Source: Acetobacter oryzoeni
GTDB lineage: Bacteria > Pseudomonadota > Alphaproteobacteria > Acetobacterales > Acetobacteraceae
DNA: 64,000 nt
Direction: 5' to 3'
Assembly: GCF_004014775.2 (NCBI RefSeq)
Contig: NZ_CP042808.1
Location: 806,001-870,000 of the forward strand
Under the pieces are notes generated by a model. It made no database searches. It was not told the origin of the DNA and was given only the letters and a program-made list of their open reading frames with translations. Positions within the stretch are counted from its first letter, which is position 1, and every line of letters begins with the position of its first letter. The position numbers and the translations under genes were made by a program. This document shows positions 34,350-42,656 of this stretch, piece by piece.

Positions 34350-34880
34350 TTAGTTGGTGGCAGGCTGGGTGGCGGTGTTTTTGCGGGCATCCTGCACCGT
34401 CATTTTGTTCCAGCTATCCGCACTGGGTGGCGGGCCAAAGCGTGGGTCCCACTTTCCGGCCTTTTTCAGGGCCTCGGCCACTTCCTTGGGCATGTAGGTT
34501 TCGTCATGCTTGGCCAGCACTTCGGTGGCGGCAAAATCATGCGAGGGCTGCACCGTGCCAATGGCCACAACGCTTTGGCCTTCACGGAACAGGTCTGGCA
34601 AAATACCTTCGTAATGCACGGTTACTGCGGCTTGACCATCGGTCACGTTAAACGTGGCAACAGGTGTTTCACCCTTGCGCTCACGATGGACAGACCCAGC
34701 CACCACCATGCCGCCCAGCTTGACGGTTCTATCCTTGGGCGGAGGTGAGGCCATAACCTGCGAAGGTGTTACAAAAAATACGATATCGGAAGAAAAAGCC
34801 CGCAGGATCAAAGCTGCGGCAGTGCCAAGGCACGCCACGCAGGCAATGACAAGCCAGAGGCGACGGGTTTTGCGGGTCAT
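34350..34880 (-). CDS. ccmE: Haem chaperone CcmE
   Basis: A 176-residue periplasmic haem carrier with an N-terminal anchor (LWLVIACVACLGTAAALIL) and an OB-fold. The covalently haem-binding histidine lies in EVLAKHDETYMP, the family motif. VAIGTVQPSHDFAATEV precedes it. CcmE takes haem from CcmC and delivers it to CcmF. It overlaps ccmD by four bases. Confidence 0.94.
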   Translation of the reverse strand: MTRKTRRLWLVIACVACLGTAAALILRAFSSDIVFFVTPSQVMASPPPKDRTVKLGGMVVAGSVHRERKGETPVATFNVTDGQAAVTVHYEGILPDLFREGQSVVAIGTVQPSHDFAATEVLAKHDETYMPKEVAEALKKAGKWDPRFGPPPSADSWNKMTVQDARKNTATQPATN

Positions 34881-35038
34881 GATTGTGGAGCGGCTCCTGC
34901 CTTGCGGGGGGCTTTTTGTTCAAGGGTGGCCAGCCGGATGCGGTCTCGCTTCAGGCGCAGGGCGGCGCCAACGGAAAACACAAGCGCCATAATGGCAAAC
35001 AGGCCGTAGCTGGCGGCAATATAAGGCAGATGGGTCAT
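34877..35038 (-). CDS. ccmD: Haem exporter protein CcmD (53 residues)
   Basis: A short reverse-strand gene reading MTHLPYIAASYGLFAIMALV, one hydrophobic helix, then a basic tail (LRLKRDRIRLATLEQKAP). This is the usual CcmD layout: a small membrane protein bridging CcmC and CcmE in release of holo-CcmE. It is below a 60-residue cut-off and easily missed. Its start overlaps ccmC and its stop overlaps ccmE, each by four bases, which together with position in the cluster makes the call firm. Confidence 0.92.
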   Translation of the reverse strand: MTHLPYIAASYGLFAIMALVFSVGAALRLKRDRIRLATLEQKAPRKAGAAPQS

Positions 35039-35808
35039 GCAGCGTTGCCTCTACGGCGGGGGGAGGACAGCAGGGCGCGAATACGGCTTTCCATTACGGC
35101 GGCGCGGGTGCGGGCCACAACAATGGCAGCAAAGCCAAGCCCCATGCCCAAGGCAGACAAAGCCAGAGGCCACAGCATGGAAGAAGACATGGTGGGCGCG
35201 CCCGTAAGGGTAATGCTGTCTGGCTGGTGCAGGGTATTCCACCACTGCACACTAAACTTGATAATGGGCAGATCAACCGCACCGGCAAGGGCCAGAATGG
35301 CGGCGGCCTTATAGCCACGCTGCGGATCATCAAACGCCCGAATAAGCGCGATATGGCCCAGATACAGAAAAAACAGCACCAGAACGGAGGTCAGCCGTGC
35401 ATCCCATACCCACCACGTGCCCCACATGGGCTTGCCCCAAAGGGACCCCGTAGCAAGGCAAAGTGCGGTGATGGAAGCGCCCACAGGCCCAATTTCCACC
35501 GCAGCCAGATCAGCCAGCGGGTGCCGCCATACAAGGGAGAGTAGGCCGCATATGGCCAACCCGGCATATCCGGCAGAAGCCAGCATGGCGGCAGGCACAT
35601 GCACATACATGATGCGCACGGAATCGCCCTGCTGCCAGTCTGCGGGGGAGAAAAATAGCCCCCAGCCCAGCCCCGTAAGGGTAAGAATTATAGCAGGCCA
35701 CGTAAGCCACGGCTGAAGGCGTGCCCCCAGCTTAAGAAACTGGCCGGGATTGGCATACCGATGGAAAAAATTGCCGGTACGCGCGACAAAGGTCGGAGAG
35801 GCGCTCAA
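35035..35808 (-). CDS. ccmC: Haem exporter/haem-handling protein CcmC
   Basis: A 257-residue membrane protein with six helices and a WWD-type haem motif, WGKPMWGTWWVWDARLTS. The N-terminal FFHRYANPGQFLKL and VRIMYVHVPAAMLASAGY are characteristic. CcmC loads haem on CcmE with CcmD. The start is probably the TTG at 35808; no convincing ribosome site is visible. It is the first gene of this ccm cluster: ccmA and ccmB are not upstream, where yciI is divergent, so they must lie elsewhere. Confidence 0.93.
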   Translation of the reverse strand: MSASPTFVARTGNFFHRYANPGQFLKLGARLQPWLTWPAIILTLTGLGWGLFFSPADWQQGDSVRIMYVHVPAAMLASAGYAGLAICGLLSLVWRHPLADLAAVEIGPVGASITALCLATGSLWGKPMWGTWWVWDARLTSVLVLFFLYLGHIALIRAFDDPQRGYKAAAILALAGAVDLPIIKFSVQWWNTLHQPDSITLTGAPTMSSSMLWPLALSALGMGLGFAAIVVARTRAAVMESRIRALLSSPRRRGNAA

Positions 35809-35979
35809 AAGTCAGTCCGTTCCATCTGTATCTGGTTCAATCCTGTGGTCTTCCTCTTTCACCTCCCGTGTGGAAGTGGGAAAAGGACTACCTGTGTCCC
35901 CTTTTACAACATTCCGTGCCTCTTGACACGATGCAGTTGTTCATGGGCGTCTTGCCCACACAACACAACGGAGGAAATT

Positions 35980-36273
35980 ATGCTGTTTGCCATTACCTGT
36001 ACGGATCGCCCCGGCGCGCTGGAACTGCGCAAGGCTACACGTGCGCAGCATCTGGCATTTCTGGAAGCCCATAAAGACGGTATCCTGTTTGCAGGCCCGC
36101 AGTTAGATGCCAACGGCAACCCCTGCGGCAGCCTTGTTTTGCTGGAAGCGCCAGACCGCGCCACGGCAGAAGGTTTTGCGGCGGCAGACCCGTATGCAAA
36201 GGTAAACCTGTTTGAAAGCGTGATTATTCGCCCGTTGCGGACCGTGTTCCGTGATGGCCAGATGGCCGAATAA
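35980..36273 (+). CDS. YciI-like protein
   Basis: A 97-residue ferredoxin-like alpha+beta protein of the YciI/YCII group, starting MLFAITCTDRPGALELRK with the conserved arginine-histidine pair in TRAQHLAFLEAHKDGIL and DPYAKVNLFE. A GGAGGA at 35970-35975 sets the ATG at 35980; upstream in-frame codons back to 35761 lack support. The biochemical role of the family is unresolved (possibly dehydration or lyase-like). Followed two bases later by the EVE-domain gene, a pairing conserved in alphaproteobacteria. Confidence 0.87.
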   Translation: MLFAITCTDRPGALELRKATRAQHLAFLEAHKDGILFAGPQLDANGNPCGSLVLLEAPDRATAEGFAAADPYAKVNLFESVIIRPLRTVFRDGQMAE

Positions 36274-36275
36274 TC

Positions 36276-36695
36276 ATGGCCTATTGGCTGGTGAAAAGTG
36301 AGCCAGATGCCTTTAGCTGGGATGAGCAGGTGGCCAATGGCGTGGAGCCATGGACAGGCGTGCGCAACCATCAGGCTAAAAAGAACCTGGCGGCCATGAA
36401 GGCGGGAGACCGCGCTTTTTTCTACCATTCCAACGTGCAGCGCGCCATTGTTGGCGTGGTGGAAGTGGTGCGTGAAGGCTACCCGGACCCAACGGCAGAA
36501 ACCGATAAATGGGTATGTGTGGATGTAAAAGCCATAGCCCCCATGCCCACGCCGGTAACGCTGGCGCAAATCAAGGCAGAACCTACGCTGGAAGATCTGG
36601 CTTTGGTGCGGCAGTCCCGCTTGTCTGTCTGCCCCGTATCGGCAGAACACTGGCAGATTTTGTGCGACATGGGCGGGTGGCAGGAGCCAACCTGA
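36276..36695 (+). CDS. EVE domain protein
   Basis: A 139-residue EVE domain (PUA-like fold) starting YWLVKSEPDAFSWDEQ, with the aromatic/basic pocket residues in WTGVRNHQAKKNL, DRAFFYHSNV and VGVVEVVREGYPDPTA. EVE domains bind modified bases in DNA or RNA. It directly follows yciI. A bidirectional terminator lies downstream at 36749-36782. Confidence 0.93.
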   Translation: MAYWLVKSEPDAFSWDEQVANGVEPWTGVRNHQAKKNLAAMKAGDRAFFYHSNVQRAIVGVVEVVREGYPDPTAETDKWVCVDVKAIAPMPTPVTLAQIKAEPTLEDLALVRQSRLSVCPVSAEHWQILCDMGGWQEPT

Positions 36696-36748
36696 AACAC
36701 AGCCCGTGTTCACGATATTTTGTAGTGTGTGGGTCAATACAAACCAAC

Positions 36749-36782
36749 AAAAAAGGCCGCTCCATAAAGGGCGGCCTTTTTT
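36749..36782. terminator. Bidirectional intrinsic terminator
   Basis: AAAAAAGGCCGC at 36749-36760 pairs perfectly with GCGGCCTTTTTT at 36771-36782, with a ten-base loop. T-tracts are present in both readings. It sits between the convergent EVE-domain gene and the TIGR01244 gene and can serve both. Confidence 0.92.
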
Positions 36783-36803
36783 GCAAACAGAGCAGAGCAG
36801 AAA

Positions 36804-37139
36804 TTAGCTCTGAGTTGCCAGTGTCCATGCCTGAGCAGAGCGGTTGCCAGAACGGCAATAGGCAAAAATCGGGCCCGGCAGGGTGTTGATGGCTTCCTGC
36901 GTTTCAATCACGGCATCGGAAGAAGGCGTGAGCGGTGCAGAAACCGGAATGGCAATAAAGGAAAGACCAGCCTTGCGTGCGGCTTCACCAATGGTTTCAG
37001 CAGAAGGCTGACCGGCTTCTTCGCCATCCGGGCGGTTGCAGATAATGGTTTTGAACCCTGCATCCCGAATAAGCGGAATATCTTCCACCGTAATCTGGGG
37101 GGAAACTGCAAAATCGGGGGAAACAGAATGATACTGCAT
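36804..37139 (-). CDS. TIGR01244-type phosphatase/sulfurtransferase-like protein
   Basis: A 111-residue protein with DUF442 features: HSVSPDFAVSPQITVEDIP at the start, FKTIICNRPDGEE, then the P-loop YCRSGNRSAQAW with a reactive cysteine of the protein-tyrosine-phosphatase/rhodanese kind. The family includes the N-terminal domain of beta-lactamase hydrolase-like proteins implicated in sulfide handling. Its true substrate here is unknown. The gene is convergent with the EVE gene and its promoter must lie in 37140-37254. Confidence 0.86.
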   Translation of the reverse strand: MQYHSVSPDFAVSPQITVEDIPLIRDAGFKTIICNRPDGEEAGQPSAETIGEAARKAGLSFIAIPVSAPLTPSSDAVIETQEAINTLPGPIFAYCRSGNRSAQAWTLATQS

Positions 37140-37169
37140 GAGACTATATATCCTAAAAGCTAAGCTAAA

Positions 37170-37192
37170 AAGAACAGCCGCAGAATGCGGCT
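37170..37192 (-). terminator. Possible terminator downstream of the lipoprotein gene
   Basis: AGCCGC at 37176-37181 pairs with GCGGCT at 37187-37192 around a five-base loop. On the minus strand the stem is followed by GTTCTTTTTAGC, an imperfect T-tract. It lies about 60 bases past the stop of the minus-strand lipoprotein gene at 37255. Confidence 0.4.
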
Positions 37193-37254
37193 TTTGGGCC
37201 TGAATGCAAGATCAAAGCAGCTAGACCCAAAAGCGTAGGCGCTGGGTATCTGTT

Positions 37255-37932
37255 TTAGCGGTGAATGAAGTACATATCGGAATACAGGTTTTTCAGCGCA
37301 GCATGGTCTGCCAGACAGTGGCGCACCAATAGGGCGCGCAGGCTGATAGCGGCCTGCTGCACGGCTGGGTCTGTGCTATTTGGGTGCAGGGCTGGGTAAT
37401 GCTGCATACAGGCTTTTAGCGTGGGGTTGTTCATATCCACGCCAGAGCGGATCTTTTCTTTCAGCTCGTTATAGTAATCGGAAACTTCTTTATCAGAATC
37501 CCACAGCGGCACGGAGGTATCCACCTTTCCGTTGTGCATAAAGTAAGCCACCGTGAAAAAGCCTGTTTCAGGCGCTGCCGTGCCGGATTGAACTGTCATG
37601 CGGCAAGAGCGTTGTGAATATGGCGGGAAGCTTACGTCCGGCATGGCGGAAGAAGCCTGCACCTGTATGGCTGGCGCAGGGGTGTTGGGGTTGGGAGAGG
37701 CATCCTCAACATCAGCACCACCGGCTTCATGTGCCTTTTCCCATGCTTTGGCCACCAGAACGTGGAAACGGTCAGACTGGCACAGATCTGGTGCAGTGCG
37801 TGCTTCAGCCAGCCGGGTTTCATATGTCTGTTCCTGCGGGGTGGCGCAGGCTGCGGTTGCAACAACAGCCGCCAGCGGTGCCAGCCGCAGAAAGCGCCGT
37901 ACAGAACGCTGGATGGATGAAGGATCGGTCAT
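37255..37932 (-). CDS. Lipoprotein of unknown function
   Basis: A 225-residue protein with a basic N-terminus (RSVRRFLRLAPLAAVVATAAC) and a lipobox ending at Cys29. The mature part has several cysteines (APDLCQSDRF, QRSCRMTVQ, KACMQHYPAL, VRHCLADH), suggesting disulfide bonds, and a central linker with DASPNPNTPAPA. I do not recognise a family. It is divergent from the EcsC gene (gap 250 bases). An imperfect terminator follows at 37170-37192. Confidence 0.66.
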   Translation of the reverse strand: MTDPSSIQRSVRRFLRLAPLAAVVATAACATPQEQTYETRLAEARTAPDLCQSDRFHVLVAKAWEKAHEAGGADVEDASPNPNTPAPAIQVQASSAMPDVSFPPYSQRSCRMTVQSGTAAPETGFFTVAYFMHNGKVDTSVPLWDSDKEVSDYYNELKEKIRSGVDMNNPTLKACMQHYPALHPNSTDPAVQQAAISLRALLVRHCLADHAALKNLYSDMYFIHR

Positions 37933-38182
37933 ATCAGGATACTCCGCAATAAGGTGTGCGCCTGGATGGAGAACGGTATTTCTGCTTTGGAGTGTGTAAG
38001 GGCTTTATGCAAGCCTTACAACGGCGCGGGCCGCGTATGCAGGGCGGATAAGGTGCTGGGTGCTGTTTTTCGTGCCCTGTGCCTGTTATGATTATAACGG
38101 AATAGAGAAAAATAAGGCGCCAGAGTGCGTCGCTGCTTCGTTCGCAAACGGGCGTGGCATGCAGCAGGCAGGAGAGGCACGG

Positions 38183-39016
38183 ATGAGCACACAAAAAACA
38201 GCAGGGAATGCCCTGGCCCCCATGCTTTTGGATGGGCACGAACTGGCAGAACTGGAACAGGCTCTGGCCGATGTGGAATCTGGCCGGGGCGTTCTGGTGC
38301 GTCTGGCAGACCTTATGGGCGGTGCCGTTGGGCATGCCGCACGTTTGGGCCTGCGCGGTTTGGGCATGGCCCCCAATATGGAAGAAAAAATGCGCGGGCT
38401 GGCAGAAACAGCCATTGCGCGTGCGTTTGATGTGGCCATTGTGGGCATGAAAGGCCCTGCAGATAGCCAGATGGCAGAAGCCCGCTGGCGTGGCCCGGCC
38501 TTGCAGGCCGCGGTAGCTGTTTCTGGCGCAGTGGGTGGCTTTAGCGGTTTGGCTGGTCTGGCCCCGGATATTGGTTTTACAACGCTGACAATCATGCGTG
38601 AAATTGCACGCGTTGCGCGGGAGGAAGGGGAAGACCTATCAGACCCGGATGCCCGCCGCGCCTGTCTGGAAGTGTTTGCGCTTAAAGCCTTCCCTAACAG
38701 CAGAACAGGCGAAGAAAGCGAACTGGGCTATTTCTCGGCCCGCGCCGTGCTGCGTGGCCGCCCGGTTGTGATGCTGATTGCCGAAGTGGCCTCTCATTAC
38801 GGTTTGGCGCTTGGGCAGAAAATTTCTCTCCAGCTTATGCCTGTAGCAGGTGCGCTGTGTGGGGCCTCTTTGAACACGGCGTTCTTCAACCATTACCGTG
38901 CGCTGGCCCGTGCGCATTTCACCATTCGTCGGCTGGAGCGGGAACATGGGCCGGTTGTGCGTGATACCGCCATGTCCATGCGTGAAGATCTGGCTGAACG
39001 AGGGGCAGAGGCCTAA
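38183..39016 (+). CDS. EcsC family protein
   Basis: A 277-residue protein of the EcsC family. Visible motifs are ALAVAVSGAVGGFSGLAGLA-like sequence (QAAVAVSGAVGGFSGLAG), DIGFTTLTIMREIARVAREEGEDL and LEVFALKAFPNSRTGEESE, with glycine-rich hydrophobic stretches but no clear signal peptide. EcsC was named from the Bacillus Ecs operon, but its function is unknown. GGAGAGG at 38171-38177 supports the ATG at 38183; an upstream reading from 38060 is not supported. A bidirectional terminator follows. Confidence 0.85.
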   Translation: MSTQKTAGNALAPMLLDGHELAELEQALADVESGRGVLVRLADLMGGAVGHAARLGLRGLGMAPNMEEKMRGLAETAIARAFDVAIVGMKGPADSQMAEARWRGPALQAAVAVSGAVGGFSGLAGLAPDIGFTTLTIMREIARVAREEGEDLSDPDARRACLEVFALKAFPNSRTGEESELGYFSARAVLRGRPVVMLIAEVASHYGLALGQKISLQLMPVAGALCGASLNTAFFNHYRALARAHFTIRRLEREHGPVVRDTAMSMREDLAERGAEA

Positions 39017-39043
39017 GCCATTTTGAGCGCAGGCTAGAGAGCT

Positions 39044-39081
39044 GCAAAAAGGCCAGCACCTTTACGGGCTGGCCTTTTTGC
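39044..39081. terminator. Bidirectional intrinsic terminator
   Basis: GCAAAAAGGCCAGC at 39044-39057 pairs perfectly with GCTGGCCTTTTTGC at 39068-39081, ten-base loop, with T-tracts inside the stem base in both readings. It separates the EcsC gene from the convergent 58-residue membrane protein gene. Confidence 0.92.
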
Positions 39082-39084
39082 TGG

Positions 39085-39261
39085 TCAGGCGGGTTTTTTC
39101 TGCACCTTGCGGGGCGGTTCGCCCTCCAAAAACGTGGTGAGAATGGCAAACCCAAGCAGGGTGATGCCAATAACCTCGGCCGCCAGATGGTAATGCGGTG
39201 CCCAAAAGATGACGGCAAAGCACACCGCAATGCCAATCAGGCAAGACAGACGCATGTTCAT
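39085..39261 (-). CDS. Small two-helix membrane protein (58 residues)
   Basis: A reverse-strand gene starting MNMRLSCLIGIAVCFAVIFW, with a first hydrophobic helix, a short loop with APHYHLAAE, a second helix (VIGITLLGFAILTTF) and a basic, proline-containing tail (EPPRKVQKKPA). It is too short for a 60-residue cut-off. Its support is a GGAG before the ATG, position 15 bases after the dehydrogenase stop, and a terminator directly after its stop. No family is recognised. Confidence 0.62.
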   Translation of the reverse strand: MNMRLSCLIGIAVCFAVIFWAPHYHLAAEVIGITLLGFAILTTFLEGEPPRKVQKKPA

Positions 39262-39276
39262 GGCAAAAGCGGCTCC

Positions 39277-40251
39277 TTACGGCGTAACGGGGGAAGGCAT
39301 GGGCAAGCCTTTTGCCAGAGCCTCCACATTGTCTAGCGCCAGCATACACATGGCGGTGCGTGTTTCTATGGTGGCGCTGCCTGCGTGTGGTGTCATGAAG
39401 ATATTGGGCAGCGCTGTCAGCCGTGGGTTGGGGTTTGGTTCCTGCCGGTAAACATCCAGCCCAGCCCCAAACAGATGCCCAGATTCCAAAGCCTCTATCA
39501 GCGCATCTTCATCTACCAAGGAGCCGCGCGCCGCATTTACAAACACACTGCCCTTGGGCAGCAGGGAAAATGTCTGGCTGTTCATGAGAGGAGGCGCGGA
39601 AGGTGAGCCCGGCATGTGCAGAGTCAGCACATCGCAATGGGGCAGCATGTCTTCCAGCTTTTCAAAATAGGTGGCGCCGGCTTCTTCCGCGGCAGAAAGG
39701 CGGCTGCGGTTGTGGTAGAGAATGGTCATGTCAAAGCCGCGCGCGCGCTTTGCCACGGCCTGCCCAATGCGGCCCATGCCCACAATGCCCAGGCGCTTGC
39801 CGGTAACACGGTGGCCCAACATGCCGCCCATACCAAGGCCATGATGCCAGCCGTTTTTCATGAGCGTATAATATTCGGCAGCCCTACGGCAGGCGGCCAG
39901 AATCAGCATCATGCTTAAATCAGCGTTACAGTCTGTCAGCACATTTGGAGTGTTGGAAACAGCAATGCCGCGTTCATGCAGGGCGGGAAGGTCCAGATGG
40001 TCCAGCCCAACGCTTACGGTAGAAACCAGTTTTACGCAGTCTGGCAGCGCTTCCACATCCTTGCCTTTAAGGGGGGCATTATTGGTAACCACAACAGCAA
40101 AAGGCTGAAATTCTTTGGCTAATTCCAGAAGGGCCGGTGTTTTCAGGCTTCTTTCTGGCGGGAGCGGGGCTGTAAATTCTGCTTTAATACGATCTTCCGC
40201 AGCATCTAACAGGCGGATGGAGCGGATAAGGCGAGGTGCTTCTGTGCTCAC
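39277..40251 (-). CDS. D-2-hydroxyacid dehydrogenase (NAD(P)-dependent)
   Basis: A 324-residue enzyme of the D-isomer-specific 2-hydroxyacid dehydrogenase family. The nucleotide fold is GKRLGIVGMGRIGQAVAKRA, the catalytic arginine is in VNAARGSLVDED, the glutamate in VYRQEPNPNP and the histidine in TPHAGSAT. HNRSRL after the second strand suggests NADP preference (Arg-Ser-Arg). GTG 40251 has GGAG six bases upstream, and is better than the TTG at 40257. Probable substrates are glyoxylate/hydroxypyruvate or a 2-keto sugar acid such as 2-ketogluconate, which would fit an acetic acid bacterium. Confidence 0.88.
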   Translation of the reverse strand: MSTEAPRLIRSIRLLDAAEDRIKAEFTAPLPPERSLKTPALLELAKEFQPFAVVVTNNAPLKGKDVEALPDCVKLVSTVSVGLDHLDLPALHERGIAVSNTPNVLTDCNADLSMMLILAACRRAAEYYTLMKNGWHHGLGMGGMLGHRVTGKRLGIVGMGRIGQAVAKRARGFDMTILYHNRSRLSAAEEAGATYFEKLEDMLPHCDVLTLHMPGSPSAPPLMNSQTFSLLPKGSVFVNAARGSLVDEDALIEALESGHLFGAGLDVYRQEPNPNPRLTALPNIFMTPHAGSATIETRTAMCMLALDNVEALAKGLPMPSPVTP

Positions 40252-40428
40252 AGGCAACTCCGTAGGCTGGTGAGTCGGTGGTTGTCTGGCGCAAGTTTGT
40301 GCCCAATGCGGGGTGGCATCAAGCGGGGGCAGACAACATATGGGCTATGACACTCCATAACGGCATGCAAAGCCAGAGGTTGCCTTGCCGTGCGGGATGA
40401 TGGGTTGCAGGAAGGGAGCACGCAGCAG

Positions 40429-41070
40429 ATGACACAGGAACTTACCCCCCAGATCATGCTGGGTGCATATGCGGCGGGGCTGTTCCCTATGGCATCTGGT
40501 GCAGCGGATACTACCCTGCGGTGGTATGACCCGGACCCACGCGGTATTTTGCCGCTGGATGGCTTTCATCTCCCGCGCCGTTTGCGCCGCACCGTGTTGT
40601 CTGGCCAGTTTGACGTGTGTGTGGATCGGGATTTTCCTGCCGTTATGCGTGCTTGCGCAGCCCCTGCACCGGGGCGAGAAACCACATGGATAAATGGTGA
40701 TATCTACCGCCTGTTCTGTGCCTTGCATGACATGGGCTTTAGCCACAGTGTGGAATGCTGGCAGAACGGTGAACTTGTGGGCGGCCTGTATGGCGTAGCC
40801 CTTGGCGGTGCCTTTTTTGGGGAAAGCATGTTCAGCCGCACAACAGATGCCTCCAAAGTCGCCTTGGTGCATTTGGTGGCACGCTTGCGCCTGTGCGGGT
40901 TTGTTGTGCTGGATACACAATTTGGCACCGAACACCTTGCCCGCTTTGGGGGTGAGGAAATACCGGCAGCCGACTATAAAGCCATGCTGGAAAAGGCTGT
41001 AAGCATGCAGCCGCGCTGGCAGGAGAATATTCCGCCTGATGTGCTGGCAGCAGAAATCCGAAACATGTAA
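40429..41070 (+). CDS. aat: Leucyl/phenylalanyl-tRNA-protein transferase
   Basis: A 213-residue enzyme that adds Leu or Phe to N-terminal Lys/Arg of proteins, marking them for ClpAP. Features are LGAYAAGLFPMA, RWYDPDPRGILPLDGFH, SVECWQNGELVGGLYGVALGGAFFGESMFS, LDTQFGTEHLARFGGEEI. GGGAG at 40414-40418 sets the ATG at 40429. It is divergent from the dehydrogenase gene. Length matches the alphaproteobacterial form. Confidence 0.95.
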   Translation: MTQELTPQIMLGAYAAGLFPMASGAADTTLRWYDPDPRGILPLDGFHLPRRLRRTVLSGQFDVCVDRDFPAVMRACAAPAPGRETTWINGDIYRLFCALHDMGFSHSVECWQNGELVGGLYGVALGGAFFGESMFSRTTDASKVALVHLVARLRLCGFVVLDTQFGTEHLARFGGEEIPAADYKAMLEKAVSMQPRWQENIPPDVLAAEIRNM

Positions 41071-41184
41071 GTAACTGCCATATTCCGGCCCGTGGCATGC
41101 CCTAGTGTTGCAGCATGTTGCTTGCGCTCAAGGTATATAGCCACGCGCGGGCCCGTAATTTGAATGACTGGAATGGATGATATC

Positions 41185-41979
41185 ATGAGCACACGCCTGT
41201 ATGGTCGTATGCGTTTTTTTTGCCTGATGGGTGTTCTGGGGGCGGCTGTGCCTGTTGTGGGCACGGTGTTTTCCGGGCAGGCACAGGCACAGGTTGCGCT
41301 GGACCATCCGCGTTTAACGCCCGCGCGTGATGCCATTATTGATTACAGCTTTCAGCCCCAGCCCACAGCGCAGGATTTGCAAAACGGCGCCAAGCCGGAC
41401 ACCCCCGTGCCAACGCGCCATGTGCAGGTCATGTTTTCTGGTGATGGTGGGCTTATGCGCATCAACTACATGACAAGCATGGAAGGGGATGAAAGCCGCG
41501 GGGCCGTGATTATCAACCGTGCCTCGCAGGAGGTGCTGGTGATTTTGAATGACCGGCACATCTACACCCGCCTTGTGCAGCAGGAAGGCATCCGCAACCC
41601 GTTTTTGCTTGATCTGTCCATGCAGTTTACGCGTAAGGGGAGTGATGTTGTGGCCGGGCAACCTTGCACCGTCTGGGCGGCACAATCTGCCCAAGGGCAG
41701 GCCACGGCCTGCGTCACGGATGATGGTTTTATTCTTTCCCAAACCGGTATTGATGTGGATGGGTTGAATGGCCGTATCCGCGCCATGAAGGTATCTTACG
41801 AGCCTGTGCCAGACAGCGTGTTTCAGCCACCTGCAGGCTTTCAGGAAGTTAACCCGCATAGTGGCAACAAGAACAATGAAGGTTCGGCAGGTGCTGCACC
41901 AGCACAGCCTGCAGCACCCTCTGGCGTAGGGCCGATGATATCTGCCCCAGCTACAAATGGTACGGAAGGAACTCCGTAA
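41185..41979 (+). CDS. Exported protein of unknown function, paralogue A
   Basis: A 264-residue exported protein with a signal peptide (RLYGRMRFFCLMGVLGAAV, cut near AQAQ). The core (about 55-215) is beta-rich with two cysteines in GQPCTVWAAQ and ATACVTDDG, and PVPDSVFQPPAGFQEV at its end. The C-terminus is a disordered Ala/Pro/Gly tail. It resembles DUF4412-like exported proteins, uncertainly. It shares its core pattern with the next gene. Starts at 41164, 41173 or 41185 are possible; 41185 gives the most ordinary signal peptide. The stop is one base before the next ATG. Confidence 0.66.
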   Translation: MSTRLYGRMRFFCLMGVLGAAVPVVGTVFSGQAQAQVALDHPRLTPARDAIIDYSFQPQPTAQDLQNGAKPDTPVPTRHVQVMFSGDGGLMRINYMTSMEGDESRGAVIINRASQEVLVILNDRHIYTRLVQQEGIRNPFLLDLSMQFTRKGSDVVAGQPCTVWAAQSAQGQATACVTDDGFILSQTGIDVDGLNGRIRAMKVSYEPVPDSVFQPPAGFQEVNPHSGNKNNEGSAGAAPAQPAAPSGVGPMISAPATNGTEGTP

Positions 41980-41980
41980 G

Positions 41981-42610
41981 ATGGTTGCAAAACGTTTGTT
42001 TGCAGGTGTGGGGTTTGTGCTGTTGGCAACTGCGGTGTCTGGCACAGTCGCCCACGCCCAGATACAGCCCCAGACACCAGAGCCAACACAGATAACCCCA
42101 GCTGATGCACCAGTGGTAACGCCATCTGTTGATGCAGATGTGTTGTATGAGCTCAACTCCGCCCAAGGTGATGCCCACACCCAGCAGCGTATGCGCTGGC
42201 AGGTCAGTTCCCTACGCCAGCGGCTGGACCCGCAGAATTCTGATGTGTTCATGATTACATCATGGACAGATCACACCCTTACGGTGGTGGATACCGCACG
42301 CAAGCGTGCCAGTGTCATGCCCGTGCCCGGCCCACAGCAGATTACACCCCCAGGGCAGCCCGCAGCGGCTGGCACCTATGCACGATTGGGGAATTCCGTT
42401 GTGGCGGGTGAACAGTGCACATTATGGCGCACAACGGATGCCGATGGGCACCCAACAGATGCATGCTATACGCCAGACGGCCTGCTTTTGCAGGTTGCAC
42501 AGCAGGGGCAGGTTACGGTGCGCGCGCTGAGTGTAAGCCGAGCCACCCAGCCAGATAGCGTGTTTGCCATTCCGTCCGGGCTGAAGCGGGAAGCCCCTGC
42601 ACACCCATAA
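41981..42610 (+). CDS. Exported protein of unknown function, paralogue B
   Basis: A 209-residue exported protein with a signal peptide (KRLFAGVGFVLLATAVSG, cut near AHAQ). The core has VVAGEQCTLWRTTDADG, DACYTPDGLLLQVAQQG and TQPDSVFAIPSGL, matching the cysteine pair and C-terminal motif of the preceding protein, so the two are diverged tandem duplicates. The N-terminal part is proline-rich (QIQPQTPEPTQITPADAP). GGAAGGA at 41964-41970 supports the start. It is translationally coupled to the preceding gene. Confidence 0.66.
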   Translation: MVAKRLFAGVGFVLLATAVSGTVAHAQIQPQTPEPTQITPADAPVVTPSVDADVLYELNSAQGDAHTQQRMRWQVSSLRQRLDPQNSDVFMITSWTDHTLTVVDTARKRASVMPVPGPQQITPPGQPAAAGTYARLGNSVVAGEQCTLWRTTDADGHPTDACYTPDGLLLQVAQQGQVTVRALSVSRATQPDSVFAIPSGLKREAPAHP

Positions 42611-42656
42611 GGTTTGATGTTTCGGGCGGCAGAAAACGGAAAAAGAGAACGTCGCC

